This document shows positions 25,215 to 34,407 of a stretch of DNA of 64,000 nt, in pieces; the stretch's first letter is position 1, and each line of letters starts with the position of its first letter. The translations under genes and the position numbers were made by a program. The stretch lies in the NCBI RefSeq assembly GCF_017744095.1, contig NZ_JAGHQX010000001.1:806001-870000 (forward strand). Direction: 5' to 3'. The stretch comes from Shimia sp. R10_1 (lineage in GTDB: Bacteria; Pseudomonadota; Alphaproteobacteria; Rhodobacterales; Rhodobacteraceae). The notes beneath the pieces are model-generated. The model saw only the letters and a program-made list of their open reading frames with translations. It was not told the origin of the DNA and searched no databases.

Positions 25215-26409
25215 GTCAGTTGATCCTTGGCTCACCATCGTCGGGCTCGGCGAAGATGGCCCAGATGGCCTTCCCCCTGCAAGCCGCAAAGCGCTTGAAA
25301 ATGCCGAAGTTGTCATGGGCGCGGCACGGCACCTTTCGCTGCTGCCCCAGATCACCGCTAAGACTGTGACATGGCCCGTGCCTTACGCGGATGGCCTCAC
25401 GCTTTTGCTGGAAAACCGCGGTCGCAAAACCGTCGTGCTCGCGTCTGGCGATCCGTTCTGGCATGGCGCTGGTGGCAGCCTCACCAAACACTTGGAGCCG
25501 GGGGAATGGCGCAGCCTGCCCGCCCCCTCCACCGTGTCTCTGGCCGCGGCCGCGCTTGGCTGGCCGTTGGAAAGCACAACCACCATGGGCCTGCATGCAG
25601 CCCCCTTTGCGCGCCTGCGCCCGCATCTCGCCAATGGCGCACGCGCCATCGTAACCCTGCGCGACGGGGATGCTGTTTCCGATATTGCCGCTTGGCTCAC
25701 CGGTATCGGCTTTGGCGCAAGCACATTGCACGTGCTTGAAGCCCTCGGCGGCCCCCGCCAACGCATACGCCAGTCCGCCGCCCAAGAGCTAGCCTTCACC
25801 GATATCACACATCCCGTTTCTGTCGCGATTGAGGCACTGGGAGGCCCCGCCCTCACCACCGCCTCAGGCCGCCCGGACACCTTTTTTGACAACGATGGTC
25901 AGATCACCAAGCGCCCTGTGCGCGCCCTGACGCTTTCTGCACTCGCTCCCCTGCCCGGCGAGCACCTCTGGGACATCGGCGGCGGCTCAGGCTCCATCGC
26001 CATCGAATGGCTGCTGGCCCACCCCCGCACCCGCGCCACCAGTGTGGAGATCAACCCAGAACGGGCGCAGCGTATTGCAGCCAATGCTGCAAGCCTCGGC
26101 GCAGACCGCCTGTCAGTTGTCACCGGTGATGCGCCCGCAGCCCTTGCCGGTCTTGAGCCCCCTGACGCCGTTTTCATTGGCGGAGGCATCAGCGAAGACA
26201 TGCTACAAGCGGTCTGGCAGCAAATGCCAGAAGGCGCGCGATTGGTGGCCAACGCGGTAACGCTTGAGGCAGAGGTGCTTTTGGCCAATTGGCAGGCACA
26301 AAACGGCGGCGACCTCTTGCGTATCGAGCTGGCGCATGCCAACCCCTTGGGCCGAAAACGCGGCTGGAAATCCGCTTATCCCATTGTGCAATGGAGCGTC
26401 ACAAAATGA
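25213..26409 (+). CDS. cobL: Precorrin-6Y C5,15-methyltransferase (decarboxylating)
   Basis: Methylates precorrin-6B at C5 and C15 and removes the C12 acetate carboxyl. The 398-residue protein is a fusion of a CbiE-type methylase domain (VGLGEDGPDGLPPASRKALE, ASGDPFWHGAGGSL) and a CbiT-type Rossmann methyltransferase (about residue 250 on: LWDIGGGSGSIAIEW). The chosen ATG follows AAGGAG. Because its start overlaps cobK head to head, its promoter must lie inside cobK or further left. Its stop overlaps cobE by four bases. Confidence 0.94.
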   Translation: MSVDPWLTIVGLGEDGPDGLPPASRKALENAEVVMGAARHLSLLPQITAKTVTWPVPYADGLTLLLENRGRKTVVLASGDPFWHGAGGSLTKHLEPGEWRSLPAPSTVSLAAAALGWPLESTTTMGLHAAPFARLRPHLANGARAIVTLRDGDAVSDIAAWLTGIGFGASTLHVLEALGGPRQRIRQSAAQELAFTDITHPVSVAIEALGGPALTTASGRPDTFFDNDGQITKRPVRALTLSALAPLPGEHLWDIGGGSGSIAIEWLLAHPRTRATSVEINPERAQRIAANAASLGADRLSVVTGDAPAALAGLEPPDAVFIGGGISEDMLQAVWQQMPEGARLVANAVTLEAEVLLANWQAQNGGDLLRIELAHANPLGRKRGWKSAYPIVQWSVTK

Positions 26410-26771
26410 GAGTTGCAGGTTTTGGCTTCCGACAATCCGCCACGCTGGAAAGCCTGCAAGCCGCTTGGCAGGCCGCGCAGCCCGTGGATGTGTCAGCGAT
26501 TGCCGCACCGGAAGACAAAGCGCAGGCGCAGGCATTTGCGACCTTTGCCGAGGCACTCTCTCTGCCTGTGATTCCCGTGGCACCACAGGATATGCACGCA
26601 GCCTCCACAGTGACCAACTCCACGAAAGTACGCGAAAAGCGCGGCACCGGGTCGGTGGCAGAAGCCTGCGCGTTGGTGGCTGCGGGTGCATCGGCGACAT
26701 TGCTGCAAACCCGCGTCATCTCAGAAGACCGTATGGCCACCTGCGCCATTGCTGAAGGAAGTACCACATGA
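26406..26771 (+). CDS. cobE: CobE (CbiG C-terminal-like) cobalamin protein
   Basis: A 121-residue protein of the CobE/CbiG C-terminal family. CobE is needed for normal cobalamin synthesis in Pseudomonas, but its role is unsettled; binding of precorrin intermediates has been suggested. The start [20 protein letters not shown] and the [20 protein letters not shown] segment are typical. It is coupled to cobL and cobM by ATGA overlaps at both ends. Confidence 0.9.
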   Translation: MRVAGFGFRQSATLESLQAAWQAAQPVDVSAIAAPEDKAQAQAFATFAEALSLPVIPVAPQDMHAASTVTNSTKVREKRGTGSVAEACALVAAGASATLLQTRVISEDRMATCAIAEGSTT

Positions 26772-27562
26772 CCGTTCACTTTATCGGTGCAGGCCCCGGT
26801 GCGGCCGATCTCTTGACCTTGCGGGGGCGTGACCTGATCGCCTCTTGTCCGGTCTGCCTCTATGCGGGCTCTCTTGTGCCGGATGAAATCCTGTCCCACT
26901 GCCCCGAGGGCGCGCGCATCATCAACACTGCACCGCTGGATCTCGATGCCATTGTGGCCGAATGCAAAGCGGCCCATACAAAAGGCCAGGATGTGGCCCG
27001 CCTGCACTCTGGCGATCTCTCTGTCTGGTCCGCCATGGGGGAGCAACTGCGCCGCCTGCGCGCTGAGGGTATCCCGGTCTCTGTCACCCCTGGCGTGCCA
27101 AGCTTTGCCGCCGCCGCAGCGGCGCTGGAAACCGAGCTCACCCTGCCCGGTCTGGCGCAATCGGTGGTGTTGACCCGCACCCCTGGGCGCGCCTCCTCCA
27201 TGCCAGAAGGCGAAACGCTTAAGAATTTCGCAGCCACCGGCGCGACCCTTGCCATCCACTTGTCCATTGGCAACCTTGATCACGTGATCGCTGATCTGAC
27301 CCCCGCCTATGGCGCTGGCTGCCCGGTGGCCGTGGTCTACCGCGCCAGCTGGCCCGATCAGCAGATCATCCGCACCACACTCGCCACCCTGAAGGCCGAT
27401 GTGACCGAAAATATCACCCGCACGGCGTTGATCCTTGTCGGCCCCGCCCTCGCAGGCGAAGGCTTTGACGAAAGCTGCCTCTACGCCACCGAATATGACC
27501 GCCGTTATCGCCCGCAGACCGCAGACAGCCCATGGTCGAGCTGGCAGCATGGAGACGACTGA
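26768..27562 (+). CDS. cobM: Precorrin-4 C11-methyltransferase
   Basis: Methylates precorrin-4 at C11. The 264-residue protein carries the methylase N-terminus [20 protein letters not shown], the subfamily-typical [34 protein letters not shown] and [16 protein letters not shown]. The stop TGA is two bases before the cobB ATG. The C-terminal YDRRYRP is usual in CobM/CbiF. Confidence 0.94.
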   Translation: MTVHFIGAGPGAADLLTLRGRDLIASCPVCLYAGSLVPDEILSHCPEGARIINTAPLDLDAIVAECKAAHTKGQDVARLHSGDLSVWSAMGEQLRRLRAEGIPVSVTPGVPSFAAAAAALETELTLPGLAQSVVLTRTPGRASSMPEGETLKNFAATGATLAIHLSIGNLDHVIADLTPAYGAGCPVAVVYRASWPDQQIIRTTLATLKADVTENITRTALILVGPALAGEGFDESCLYATEYDRRYRPQTADSPWSSWQHGDD

Positions 27563-27563
27563 C

Positions 27564-28880
27564 ATGACCACCACCATGCCCCCCGGCATCCTGATTTCCG
27601 CCCCCTCCTCCGGCACCGGCAAAACCACCGTGATGCTTGGCCTTCTGCGTGCTCTGGCCGAAGATGGCCTGAATGTGCAGCCGTTCAAATCCGGCCCGGA
27701 CTACATCGACCCGGCGTTCCACCACGCCGCCGCCCGCCGCCCGGCGTTCAATCTGGACACATGGGCCATGCCGCCCGCCCTTGCCGGCGGCATATCAGAA
27801 CAGGCGCAAGGCGCAGACATCATCGTCGCCGAAGGCTCCATGGGCCTGTTTGACGGCGTGGCCACACGTGGTGAAAACGGCTTTGGCAGTTCCGCGGAAA
27901 CCGCGCTGATGATGGGCTGGCCGGTTGTTCTGGTGATCGACGTGGGTGGTCAGGCGCAATCGGCGGCCGCCACCGCGCTGGGGTTCAAAACCTACAACCC
28001 AGATCTGCCCTTTGCCGGAGTGATCCTCAACCGCTGCGCCTCTCCGCGTCATGAGCGCCTTGCGCGGCTGGGCATGGATCAGGCCGGTATCAATGTGCTT
28101 GGCGTACTCCCCCGTCGCGGCGATCTCGCCCTACCTGAGCGCCACCTCGGCCTCATTCAGGCAATCGAGCACCCCGATCTTGAAGAAGCCATCACCGGCT
28201 ATGCCGCCTTCCTGCGTGAGAATGTGAACTTAGAAGCCCTCAAAGCGGCTGCCAAAGCTGGCCCCGCGCGCTCTGGTCAATTGCCCAAACCTCCAGCGCA
28301 GCGCATCGCCCTTGCACGGGATGCCGCCTTCAGCTTCACCTATCCGCACCTTCTGACTGGCTGGCGCAATGCAGGTGCAGAGATCCTGCCCTTCTCCCCA
28401 CTTGCCGATGAAGCCCCAGACGCAAGCGCCGATCTTGTCTGGCTCCCAGGTGGCTACCCGGAGCTGCACGCCGGCACGCTTGCCGCCAATCAGACCTACC
28501 TCACTGGCCTGCGCAAACACGCCGAAACCAAACCGGTGCACGGCGAATGCGGTGGCTATATGGCCTTGGGTCAGGCGCTGATCGACAAAGAGGGCAACCG
28601 CCACGAAATGGCAGGTCTTCTGGGGCTTGTGACCTCCTATGAGAAACGCAAATTCCACCTCGGCTACCGTCAAGCAACATTGCAGGCCCCCATGCTGGGC
28701 TTTGAAACGGGCGCGCGCCTGCGTGGCCATGAATTCCACTATTCCACCATTCTGGAAGAACCTGATGCCCCGCTCGCCCAAGTTGGCGATGCAGACGGCA
28801 ACCCGGTGCCGGAAACCGGCTCGATCAAGGGCCACACCACCGGCACCTTCTTCCACCTGATTGCAGAGGCCTCCGCATGA
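27564..28880 (+). CDS. cobB: Hydrogenobyrinic acid a,c-diamide synthase
   Basis: Amidates the a and c side chains using glutamine and ATP. The 438-residue protein has a P-loop-like ISAPSSGTGKTTVMLGLLRA near the start, VQPFKSGPDYIDPAFHHAA, AEGSMGLFDG, and a C-terminal amidotransferase domain with the catalytic Cys in VHGECGGYMALG. I placed the start at ATG 27564, ten bases after GGAGA; an in-frame ATG at 27549 lies inside cobM. It overlaps cobA by four bases. Confidence 0.94.
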   Translation: MTTTMPPGILISAPSSGTGKTTVMLGLLRALAEDGLNVQPFKSGPDYIDPAFHHAAARRPAFNLDTWAMPPALAGGISEQAQGADIIVAEGSMGLFDGVATRGENGFGSSAETALMMGWPVVLVIDVGGQAQSAAATALGFKTYNPDLPFAGVILNRCASPRHERLARLGMDQAGINVLGVLPRRGDLALPERHLGLIQAIEHPDLEEAITGYAAFLRENVNLEALKAAAKAGPARSGQLPKPPAQRIALARDAAFSFTYPHLLTGWRNAGAEILPFSPLADEAPDASADLVWLPGGYPELHAGTLAANQTYLTGLRKHAETKPVHGECGGYMALGQALIDKEGNRHEMAGLLGLVTSYEKRKFHLGYRQATLQAPMLGFETGARLRGHEFHYSTILEEPDAPLAQVGDADGNPVPETGSIKGHTTGTFFHLIAEASA

Positions 28881-29599
28881 CCGGCTTTGTCAGTTTCGTA
28901 AGCTCCGGCCCGGGTGATCCCGAATTGCTCACATTGAAGGCTGTTGATCGCCTCGGGAAAGCAGAGGCCGTGCTGTTTGATGACCTCTCCGCAGGCCCCA
29001 TTCTGGAGCACGCCAACAAAGAGGCGGATCTTGTTGGCGTGGGCAAACGCGCGGGCCGCCCCTCGCCCAAGCAACACCACGTCAGCCAGCTCTTGGTGGA
29101 CTACGCCCAATCCGGCGCCCATGTGGTGCGCCTGAAATCCGGCGACAGCGGCATTTTTGGCCGTCTAGAAGAAGAAATCACCGCCCTCAAAGAAGCAGGC
29201 ATTGATTTTGAAATCATCCCCGGTGTGACGTCGGCCAGCGCCGCCGCCGCTGCAGCTGGCATCCCGCTGACCCGCCGCCTTGTTGCCCGCCGTGTGCAAT
29301 TTGTCACCGGTCACGATGTGGCAGGCGCCCTGCCCGGCGATATCAACCTTCAGGCTTTGGCGGATCCTGGCGCCACCACAGTGCTCTTCATGCCCAAACG
29401 CACCTTCCCGGAACTGGCCGAAAAACTCTTTGCCACCGGCCTGCGCCGCGACTGCCCTGCGCTCTTGGCCGAAAGCGTGTCCCATCCGGAACAGACGCTC
29501 ACCCGCACCACGATGGAAGACCTCGCCAAACAGCTGGCGGAAGAGATTTCCACAGCGCCGGGCATCATCCTCTTTGGCGAACTGGCAGATCCCAAATGA
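28877..29599 (+). CDS. cobA: Uroporphyrinogen-III C-methyltransferase
   Basis: Methylates uroporphyrinogen III at C2 and C7 to precorrin-2, the entry to the pathway. The 240-residue single-domain protein has SSGPGDPELLTLKAVDRLG, VGKRAGRPSPKQ, RLKSGDSGIFGRLEEEI and PGVTSASAAAAAAGIPLTRR, with no CysG-type oxidase domain. It is placed between cobB and cobF with ATGA overlaps at both ends, so precorrin-2 synthesis is tied to cobalamin demand rather than to siroheme. Confidence 0.93.
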   Translation: MTGFVSFVSSGPGDPELLTLKAVDRLGKAEAVLFDDLSAGPILEHANKEADLVGVGKRAGRPSPKQHHVSQLLVDYAQSGAHVVRLKSGDSGIFGRLEEEITALKEAGIDFEIIPGVTSASAAAAAAGIPLTRRLVARRVQFVTGHDVAGALPGDINLQALADPGATTVLFMPKRTFPELAEKLFATGLRRDCPALLAESVSHPEQTLTRTTMEDLAKQLAEEISTAPGIILFGELADPK

Positions 29600-30351
29600 C
29601 AACGCTTTCCCTCGTTGGCATCGGCTCGGGCAACCCCGACCACCTCACCCGACAGGCACTCAAAACGCTGGAGGCCGCAGATGTCATTCTGCTGCCCCGC
29701 AAAGGTGACGAGAAAACCGAGCTCGCCGATCTGCGTCGCATGATCGCCGCAGAGCTTCTGACCACCGCGCCTAGGATCGTCGAATTTGACTATCCGGTGC
29801 GCGACGCAGACACGCCGAAATATCTTGACGGCGTGAACACCTGGCATGATGCGCTGGCCGCAATCTGGCAGGATCTCATCGCCACGCATGCCCCCGCTGA
29901 TGGCCATGTCGCTCTGATGGTCTGGGGCGACCCTTCGCTCTATGACAGCACCCTACGCATTGCTGATCGCCTGATCGCACGCGGCATCCCGCTGACTGTG
30001 AACGTGGTGCCCGGCATCACCTCGCTGCAGATGCTGACCGCCGCCCACGCCATTCCGCTCAACACTTTGGGCGATCCGGTGCAGATCACCACGGGGCGCA
30101 AACTGCGCGAAGACGGCTGGCCCGAAGGTGTTTCAACCGTGGCCGTAATGCTGGATGGCAGCTGCTCCTTCCAGCATCTCGATCCCGCAGGTCTGCACAT
30201 CTGGTGGGGGGGCTATGTGGGCATGGATCAGCAGATCCTGATCGAAGGCCCGCTGGCAGAGGTCTCTGCCAAAATCATCAAGGCCCGCGCAGATGCACGG
30301 GCCAAGATTGGATGGATTATGGATATCTATCTGCTGCGCAAAGCGGCTTAG
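29596..30351 (+). CDS. cobF: Precorrin-6A synthase (deacetylating)
   Basis: Methylates C1 of precorrin-5 and releases acetate, a step specific to the aerobic route. The 251-residue protein has IGSGNPDHLTRQALKTLEAA, LMVWGDPSLYDSTLRIADRL and the C-terminal IWWGGYVGMDQQILIEG. Last gene of the cobL-cobF operon. Its TAG at 30349-30351 overlaps the TAA of the convergent iron-containing alcohol dehydrogenase gene (30348-30350), leaving no space for a terminator. Confidence 0.94.
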   Translation: MTTLSLVGIGSGNPDHLTRQALKTLEAADVILLPRKGDEKTELADLRRMIAAELLTTAPRIVEFDYPVRDADTPKYLDGVNTWHDALAAIWQDLIATHAPADGHVALMVWGDPSLYDSTLRIADRLIARGIPLTVNVVPGITSLQMLTAAHAIPLNTLGDPVQITTGRKLREDGWPEGVSTVAVMLDGSCSFQHLDPAGLHIWWGGYVGMDQQILIEGPLAEVSAKIIKARADARAKIGWIMDIYLLRKAA

Positions 30352-31493
30352 ATCGTCGCTTCAAACAGCGCTGTGAGGTTCGCCTCAGTCAGTTCCACCG
30401 GGTTGCCACCGCAGCTCGGATCAATCAGCGCGCCTTTGACCAGATCAGGGATGGCATCCGCTTTCACGCCCAGATCAGACAGCTTGCGCGGGATGCCAAG
30501 GCTGTCGTTAAAGCCCTGCACAAACGCACGGAAGCCTTCAAAGCCGCCTTCAATCCCCAGGTAACCCGCGGCCAGATCAAAACGTGCTGAGATCTCAGCT
30601 GCGTTCAATTCCAGAACCGCTGGCATGCAGACCGCATTGGTGGTGCCGTGGTGCGTGTTAAACATCGCGCCCACCGGGTGGCTCATGGCATGGATGGCTC
30701 CGAGACCTTTTTGGAACGCTGTCGCCCCCATCATTGCCGCGCTCATCATATGCGCGCGCGCCTCCAGATCGGTGCCATCCGCATAGGCGCGCGGCAAGTT
30801 CTCGATGACGAGCTTCATGCCTTCCAATGCGATCCCCTGGCTCATCGGATGATAATGCGGGCTGGAATAAGCCTCAACGCAATGGGCAAAGGCATCAAGC
30901 CCGGTGCCTGCGGTGATAAACTTGGGCATGCCCACAGTCAGCTCTGGATCGCAGATCACGATGGCAGGCAGCACCTTGGGGTGGAAGATGATCTTCTTCT
31001 CATGGCTGACCGAGTTGGTGATGACACTCGCGCGCCCCACTTCAGAGCCGGTTCCTGCGGTGGTTGGCACAGCGATAATGGGTGCAATCCCATCAGGATC
31101 CGCACGGGTCCACCAATCGCCAATGTCTTCAAAATCCCAAACCGGGCGCGTCTGGCCAGACATAAAGGCAACCATTTTGCCCAGATCAAGACCAGAACCA
31201 CCGCCGAAGGCGATCACCCCATCGTGGCCCCCAGCGCGGTAGACCTCAAGACCGGCCTCAAGGTTTTTCTCATTTGGGTTCGGATCCACGTCAGAGAACA
31301 TGGCGCGCCCCAGGCCCGCCGCCTCCAAAAGATCCAGAGTGGCCGTGGTGATCGGTAGATCCGCCAACCCTTTGTCTGTCACCAGCAGCGGCTTTTTCAT
31401 GCCGGTGGCCGCACAGGCCTCTGCCAGCTCTTTGATGCGGCCAGCGCCAAATTTCACTGCGGTCGGATAGGACCAGTTGCCAACAAGTGTCAT
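30348..31493 (-). CDS. Iron-containing alcohol dehydrogenase
   Basis: Group III alcohol dehydrogenase, NAD(P)-dependent, 381 residues. The nucleotide-binding FGGGSGLDLGKMVA (GGSxxD), the metal ligands in the GLDAFAHCVEAY and SHPVGAMFNTHHGTTNA segments, and the conserved VPTTAGTGSEVGRASVI are visible. ATG at 31493 follows GAAGG and overlaps the stop of the aldehyde dehydrogenase gene as ATGA. The frame extends to 31598 inside that gene. It is the last gene of the leftward operon; in context it probably oxidises an alcohol to the aldehyde used by its neighbour. Confidence 0.92.
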   Translation of the reverse strand: MTLVGNWSYPTAVKFGAGRIKELAEACAATGMKKPLLVTDKGLADLPITTATLDLLEAAGLGRAMFSDVDPNPNEKNLEAGLEVYRAGGHDGVIAFGGGSGLDLGKMVAFMSGQTRPVWDFEDIGDWWTRADPDGIAPIIAVPTTAGTGSEVGRASVITNSVSHEKKIIFHPKVLPAIVICDPELTVGMPKFITAGTGLDAFAHCVEAYSSPHYHPMSQGIALEGMKLVIENLPRAYADGTDLEARAHMMSAAMMGATAFQKGLGAIHAMSHPVGAMFNTHHGTTNAVCMPAVLELNAAEISARFDLAAGYLGIEGGFEGFRAFVQGFNDSLGIPRKLSDLGVKADAIPDLVKGALIDPSCGGNPVELTEANLTALFEATI

Positions 31494-32872
31494 GATGTCA
31501 CCTTCTTCAGATGGTAAGATTTCGGGCGTGTCAGGTTCTGGAAGCCGATCACAGACAATCCGCCGCCGCGCCCGGTGTTTTTGCAGCCGGTCCAGCACAG
31601 ACCCGGATCAAGGTAATCCGCCCGGTTCATGAACACGGTGCCAGTCTCAATTTCATTGCCCACACGCTCGGCACGTTCCACGTCTTTGGTCCACAGGCTC
31701 GCCGTCAGACCAAACTCGCTGTCGTTCATCAGGGCAATGGCTTCTTCATCAGAAGACACCTTCATGATGCCCACAACCGGCCCAAAGCTCTCATCGCGCA
31801 TCACACGCATGTCGTGGGTCACATCGGTCAGGATCTGCGGCGTCAGATAAGCCCCGCCATCATCCTCAGCAAAGGTCTCAATATGCGCGGTTGCCCCAGC
31901 GTCCAGCGCTTCCGCAATCTGGGCGCGCACCTCATCAGCAAACCGCACATTGGCCATCGGGCCAATTGTGGTCTCTTCCTCCAACGGATTGCCAAGTTTG
32001 TAGCCGTTCACAACCGCCACCGCCTTTTCTACAAAAGCGTCATACAGGCTCTCATGCACATAGATCCGCTCGATACCACAGCAGCACTGGCCAGAATTGA
32101 ACATCGCTCCGTCAATCAGCGTGTCCACCGCCGCATCAAGATCTGCGTCTTCCATGACATAGCCCGGATCTTTGCCGCCAAGCTCCGTGCCAACACCCGT
32201 GAATGTGCCCGCCGCCGCGCGTTCCATCGCCTGACCACCACCGACGGAACCGGTGAAATTCACAAAATCAAACGCATTGCCCGCGATCAGATCATTGGTC
32301 ACGTCATGGCTCAGGAAAACGTTCTGGAACACATCTTCTGGCACACCCGCGCTCTGGAAAGCCTGCGCCATGCGCTCCCCCACCACGAGGGTCTGGGTGG
32401 AGTGCTTCAGCACAACGGAGTTACCGGCAATCAGCGCTGGCGCCACAGTGTTGATCGCCGTCATGTAAGGGTAGTTCCACGGCGCCACCACAAACACCAC
32501 CCCATGCGGCAGGCGCTTGATATAGCGCTTGAACGTGTCGTCTTCGCCCACCTGAATATCCGCAAGCGACTCCGCCGCGATATCCGCCATATGGCTTGCT
32601 CGTTCATTGAACCCGCCAAATTCCCCGCCATAGCGCACCGGGCGGCCCATCATCTTGGCCAGCTCGGGCACGATCTCATCGTTCATCGCGCCCACAGCGG
32701 CCACACCGGCCATCACCAGATCAATCCGCTCTTGCAGCGGACGCGCCGCCCAGGCTTTCTGTGCCGCTTTGGCGCGCGCCGCTGCGGCAAACGCCTCATC
32801 TGCGCTCAACACAGGGCGTTCTGCAAACACCGATCCATCGATCGGAGAGATACAAGTCAACATGCCGCTCAT
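31490..32872 (-). CDS. NAD-dependent aldehyde dehydrogenase
   Basis: The 460-residue protein oxidises an aldehyde to a carboxylate. Catalytic Glu lies in TGVGTELGGKDPG and the nucleophilic Cys in NSGQCCCGIERIYV; the NAD-binding WNYPYMTAINTVAPALIAGN and the C-terminal EFGLTASLWT segment are typical. ATG at 32872 follows GGAG; a longer version to 32923 has no ribosome site that I can see. Coupled to the downstream alcohol dehydrogenase. The probable substrate is a gamma-glutamyl amino aldehyde or a related compound, because a glutamine-synthetase-like gene is next upstream; not proven. Confidence 0.92.
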   Translation of the reverse strand: MSGMLTCISPIDGSVFAERPVLSADEAFAAAARAKAAQKAWAARPLQERIDLVMAGVAAVGAMNDEIVPELAKMMGRPVRYGGEFGGFNERASHMADIAAESLADIQVGEDDTFKRYIKRLPHGVVFVVAPWNYPYMTAINTVAPALIAGNSVVLKHSTQTLVVGERMAQAFQSAGVPEDVFQNVFLSHDVTNDLIAGNAFDFVNFTGSVGGGQAMERAAAGTFTGVGTELGGKDPGYVMEDADLDAAVDTLIDGAMFNSGQCCCGIERIYVHESLYDAFVEKAVAVVNGYKLGNPLEEETTIGPMANVRFADEVRAQIAEALDAGATAHIETFAEDDGGAYLTPQILTDVTHDMRVMRDESFGPVVGIMKVSSDEEAIALMNDSEFGLTASLWTKDVERAERVGNEIETGTVFMNRADYLDPGLCWTGCKNTGRGGGLSVIGFQNLTRPKSYHLKKVTS

Positions 32873-32902
32873 GGCAACACTCCATCCATAAGGGGCACAA
32901 CG

Positions 32903-32930
32903 CCCCGCTTTCTCATTCGTCAAATATCCC
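32903..32930. repeat. Dispersed intergenic element, copy 2
   Basis: A 28-bp stretch beginning CCCCGCTTTCTCATTC and ending CAAATATCCC. It differs at one base (G for T) from 49910-49937, 17 kb away. It lies in the 95-bp gap between two leftward genes of the same operon. The adjacent GGGGAGTATGAGGGG differs from the other copies. Confidence 0.75.
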
Positions 32931-32967
32931 GGGGAGTATGAGGGGCTGGCCCCTCACCTCTTCCGGT

Positions 32968-34335
32968 TTACGCCCGCTCAAACCCGCGTGCAATTTCCCA
33001 ATCAGTCACCACCGCGTCAAAGGCTTCCTGCTCCCATTCCGCCATCCGCACATAATGGTCAACCACGTCACTGCCCATGGCCGCGCGCAGCATGTCAGAG
33101 CCACGCAGCGCCTCGGTGGCATCCCGAAGACTGGTCGGGATCACATTGTCGCCCGCCTCATAGGCATCCCCTGTCAAAGGTGCACCGGGATCCAGCTGTT
33201 CCTCAATCCCTTTGATGCCTGCCGCTAACATCGCCGCAATCGCCAGATAGGGGTTCATATCCGCCCCAGGCACCCGGCATTCCACCCGCACGGCTTTGCT
33301 GCCATCGCCACAAAGCCGGAAAGCCGCTGTGCGGTTGTCCACCGACCAGACCTTGGCAGTTGGCGCAAAGCTGCCTTTCTGGAACCGTTTATAACTGTTC
33401 ACATAGGGCGCAAGGAACACGGTGATGTCATCGGCATATTTCAGCAGGCCACCCAGATAGTGCCGCGCCAGATCGGACATGCCCAGATCCTTATCCGCAT
33501 CAAAAAACGCAGGCACGCCGTCTTTTGTCCAAAGCGACTGGTGCACGTGGCTCGCACTGCCCACTTTGTCATGGTGCCACTTCGGCAGGAAAGACACCGC
33601 ATGCCCCTTTTGCCAACCGATTTCCTTGGCTGCATGTTTGGAAATCGTGTGGTTTTCAGCCGCATCCATCGCGCTGCCATAGCGGATGTTGAGCTCTTCC
33701 TGCCCGGTCTCTGCTTCACCCTTGGAGCCTTCCACCGGAATGCCAGAGGCATAAAGCCCATTGCGCAGCGCGCGCATCACGCCCTCTTCCTTGGTGGTCT
33801 GAAGGATGTGATAATCCTCATTATAAGCACTGATCGGCGTCAGATCGCGATAGCCGCTCTTGCTCATCTCCTCAAAGCTCTGCTCAAAGATAAAGAACTC
33901 AAGCTCGGTGGCAGACACCGCCTCAAACCCCATCTCCGCCAGCCGCGCGATCTGCTTTTTCAGCATGGCACGGGGCGAATGGCCAATGTCATGATGGCCG
34001 TGGTGATCCATCACGTCACAGATCACCAGCGCAGTACCCTCCAGCCATGCTGCCCGGCGCAGGGTTCTGAGGTCAGGCTTCATCAGATAGTCACCATAGC
34101 CCGCAGACCAACTGGTCGAGGCATAGCCCTCAACCGTGTGCATCTCCAGATCGGTCGCCAACAGGTAGTTGCAGCAATGGGTCTCTTCCCAGGCGCTGTC
34201 CACAAAATGCTGCGCCACAAACCGCTTGCCCATCAAGCGCCCCTGCATATCCACAATACAGGCCAAAACAGTGTCAATCTCGCCGCTCGCGCTCAGCCCG
34301 CGCAGCTCTTCAAGGGTCAGGTTGCCAGACATCAA
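32968..34335 (-). CDS. Glutamine-synthetase-like gamma-glutamyl amide ligase (PuuA-type)
   Basis: The 455-residue enzyme has the glutamine synthetase fold: an N-terminal beta-grasp part with ACIVDMQGRLMGKRF, the metal-binding SATELEFFIF, the SASHVHQSLW ligand segment and VECRVPGADMNPYLAIAAML. It belongs to the shorter GS-like branch that ligates amines to glutamate (PuuA, IpuC, GlnA4-like) rather than classical GlnA. Located in an operon with a TRAP transporter and alcohol and aldehyde dehydrogenases, it most likely activates an imported amine or amino alcohol as a gamma-glutamyl amide; the substrate cannot be named from the sequence. Confidence 0.9.
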   Translation of the reverse strand: MMSGNLTLEELRGLSASGEIDTVLACIVDMQGRLMGKRFVAQHFVDSAWEETHCCNYLLATDLEMHTVEGYASTSWSAGYGDYLMKPDLRTLRRAAWLEGTALVICDVMDHHGHHDIGHSPRAMLKKQIARLAEMGFEAVSATELEFFIFEQSFEEMSKSGYRDLTPISAYNEDYHILQTTKEEGVMRALRNGLYASGIPVEGSKGEAETGQEELNIRYGSAMDAAENHTISKHAAKEIGWQKGHAVSFLPKWHHDKVGSASHVHQSLWTKDGVPAFFDADKDLGMSDLARHYLGGLLKYADDITVFLAPYVNSYKRFQKGSFAPTAKVWSVDNRTAAFRLCGDGSKAVRVECRVPGADMNPYLAIAAMLAAGIKGIEEQLDPGAPLTGDAYEAGDNVIPTSLRDATEALRGSDMLRAAMGSDVVDHYVRMAEWEQEAFDAVVTDWEIARGFERA

Positions 34336-34357
34336 ATGCGCCTTCTTTGTTGCGTAT

Positions 34358-34385
34358 CAAAGCCCCATCCGCTGACGGGGCTTTG
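34358..34385 (-). other. Intra-operon hairpin after the TRAP binding-protein gene
   Basis: CAAAGCCCC (34358-34366) and GGGGCTTTG (34377-34385) form a perfect 9-bp stem with a 10-base loop. On the minus strand no T-run follows the stem. It sits 22 bp after dctP and before the glutamine-synthetase-like gene, so it may protect the dctP mRNA end or reduce read-through, giving more binding protein than enzyme. Confidence 0.6.
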
Positions 34386-34407
34386 AAAAATGTGATTTCA
34401 AAAAGAC

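Noticed and set aside
31511-32941. Open frame of 476 codons on the plus strand
   Set aside because: Antisense to the aldehyde dehydrogenase gene and of basic, low-complexity composition.
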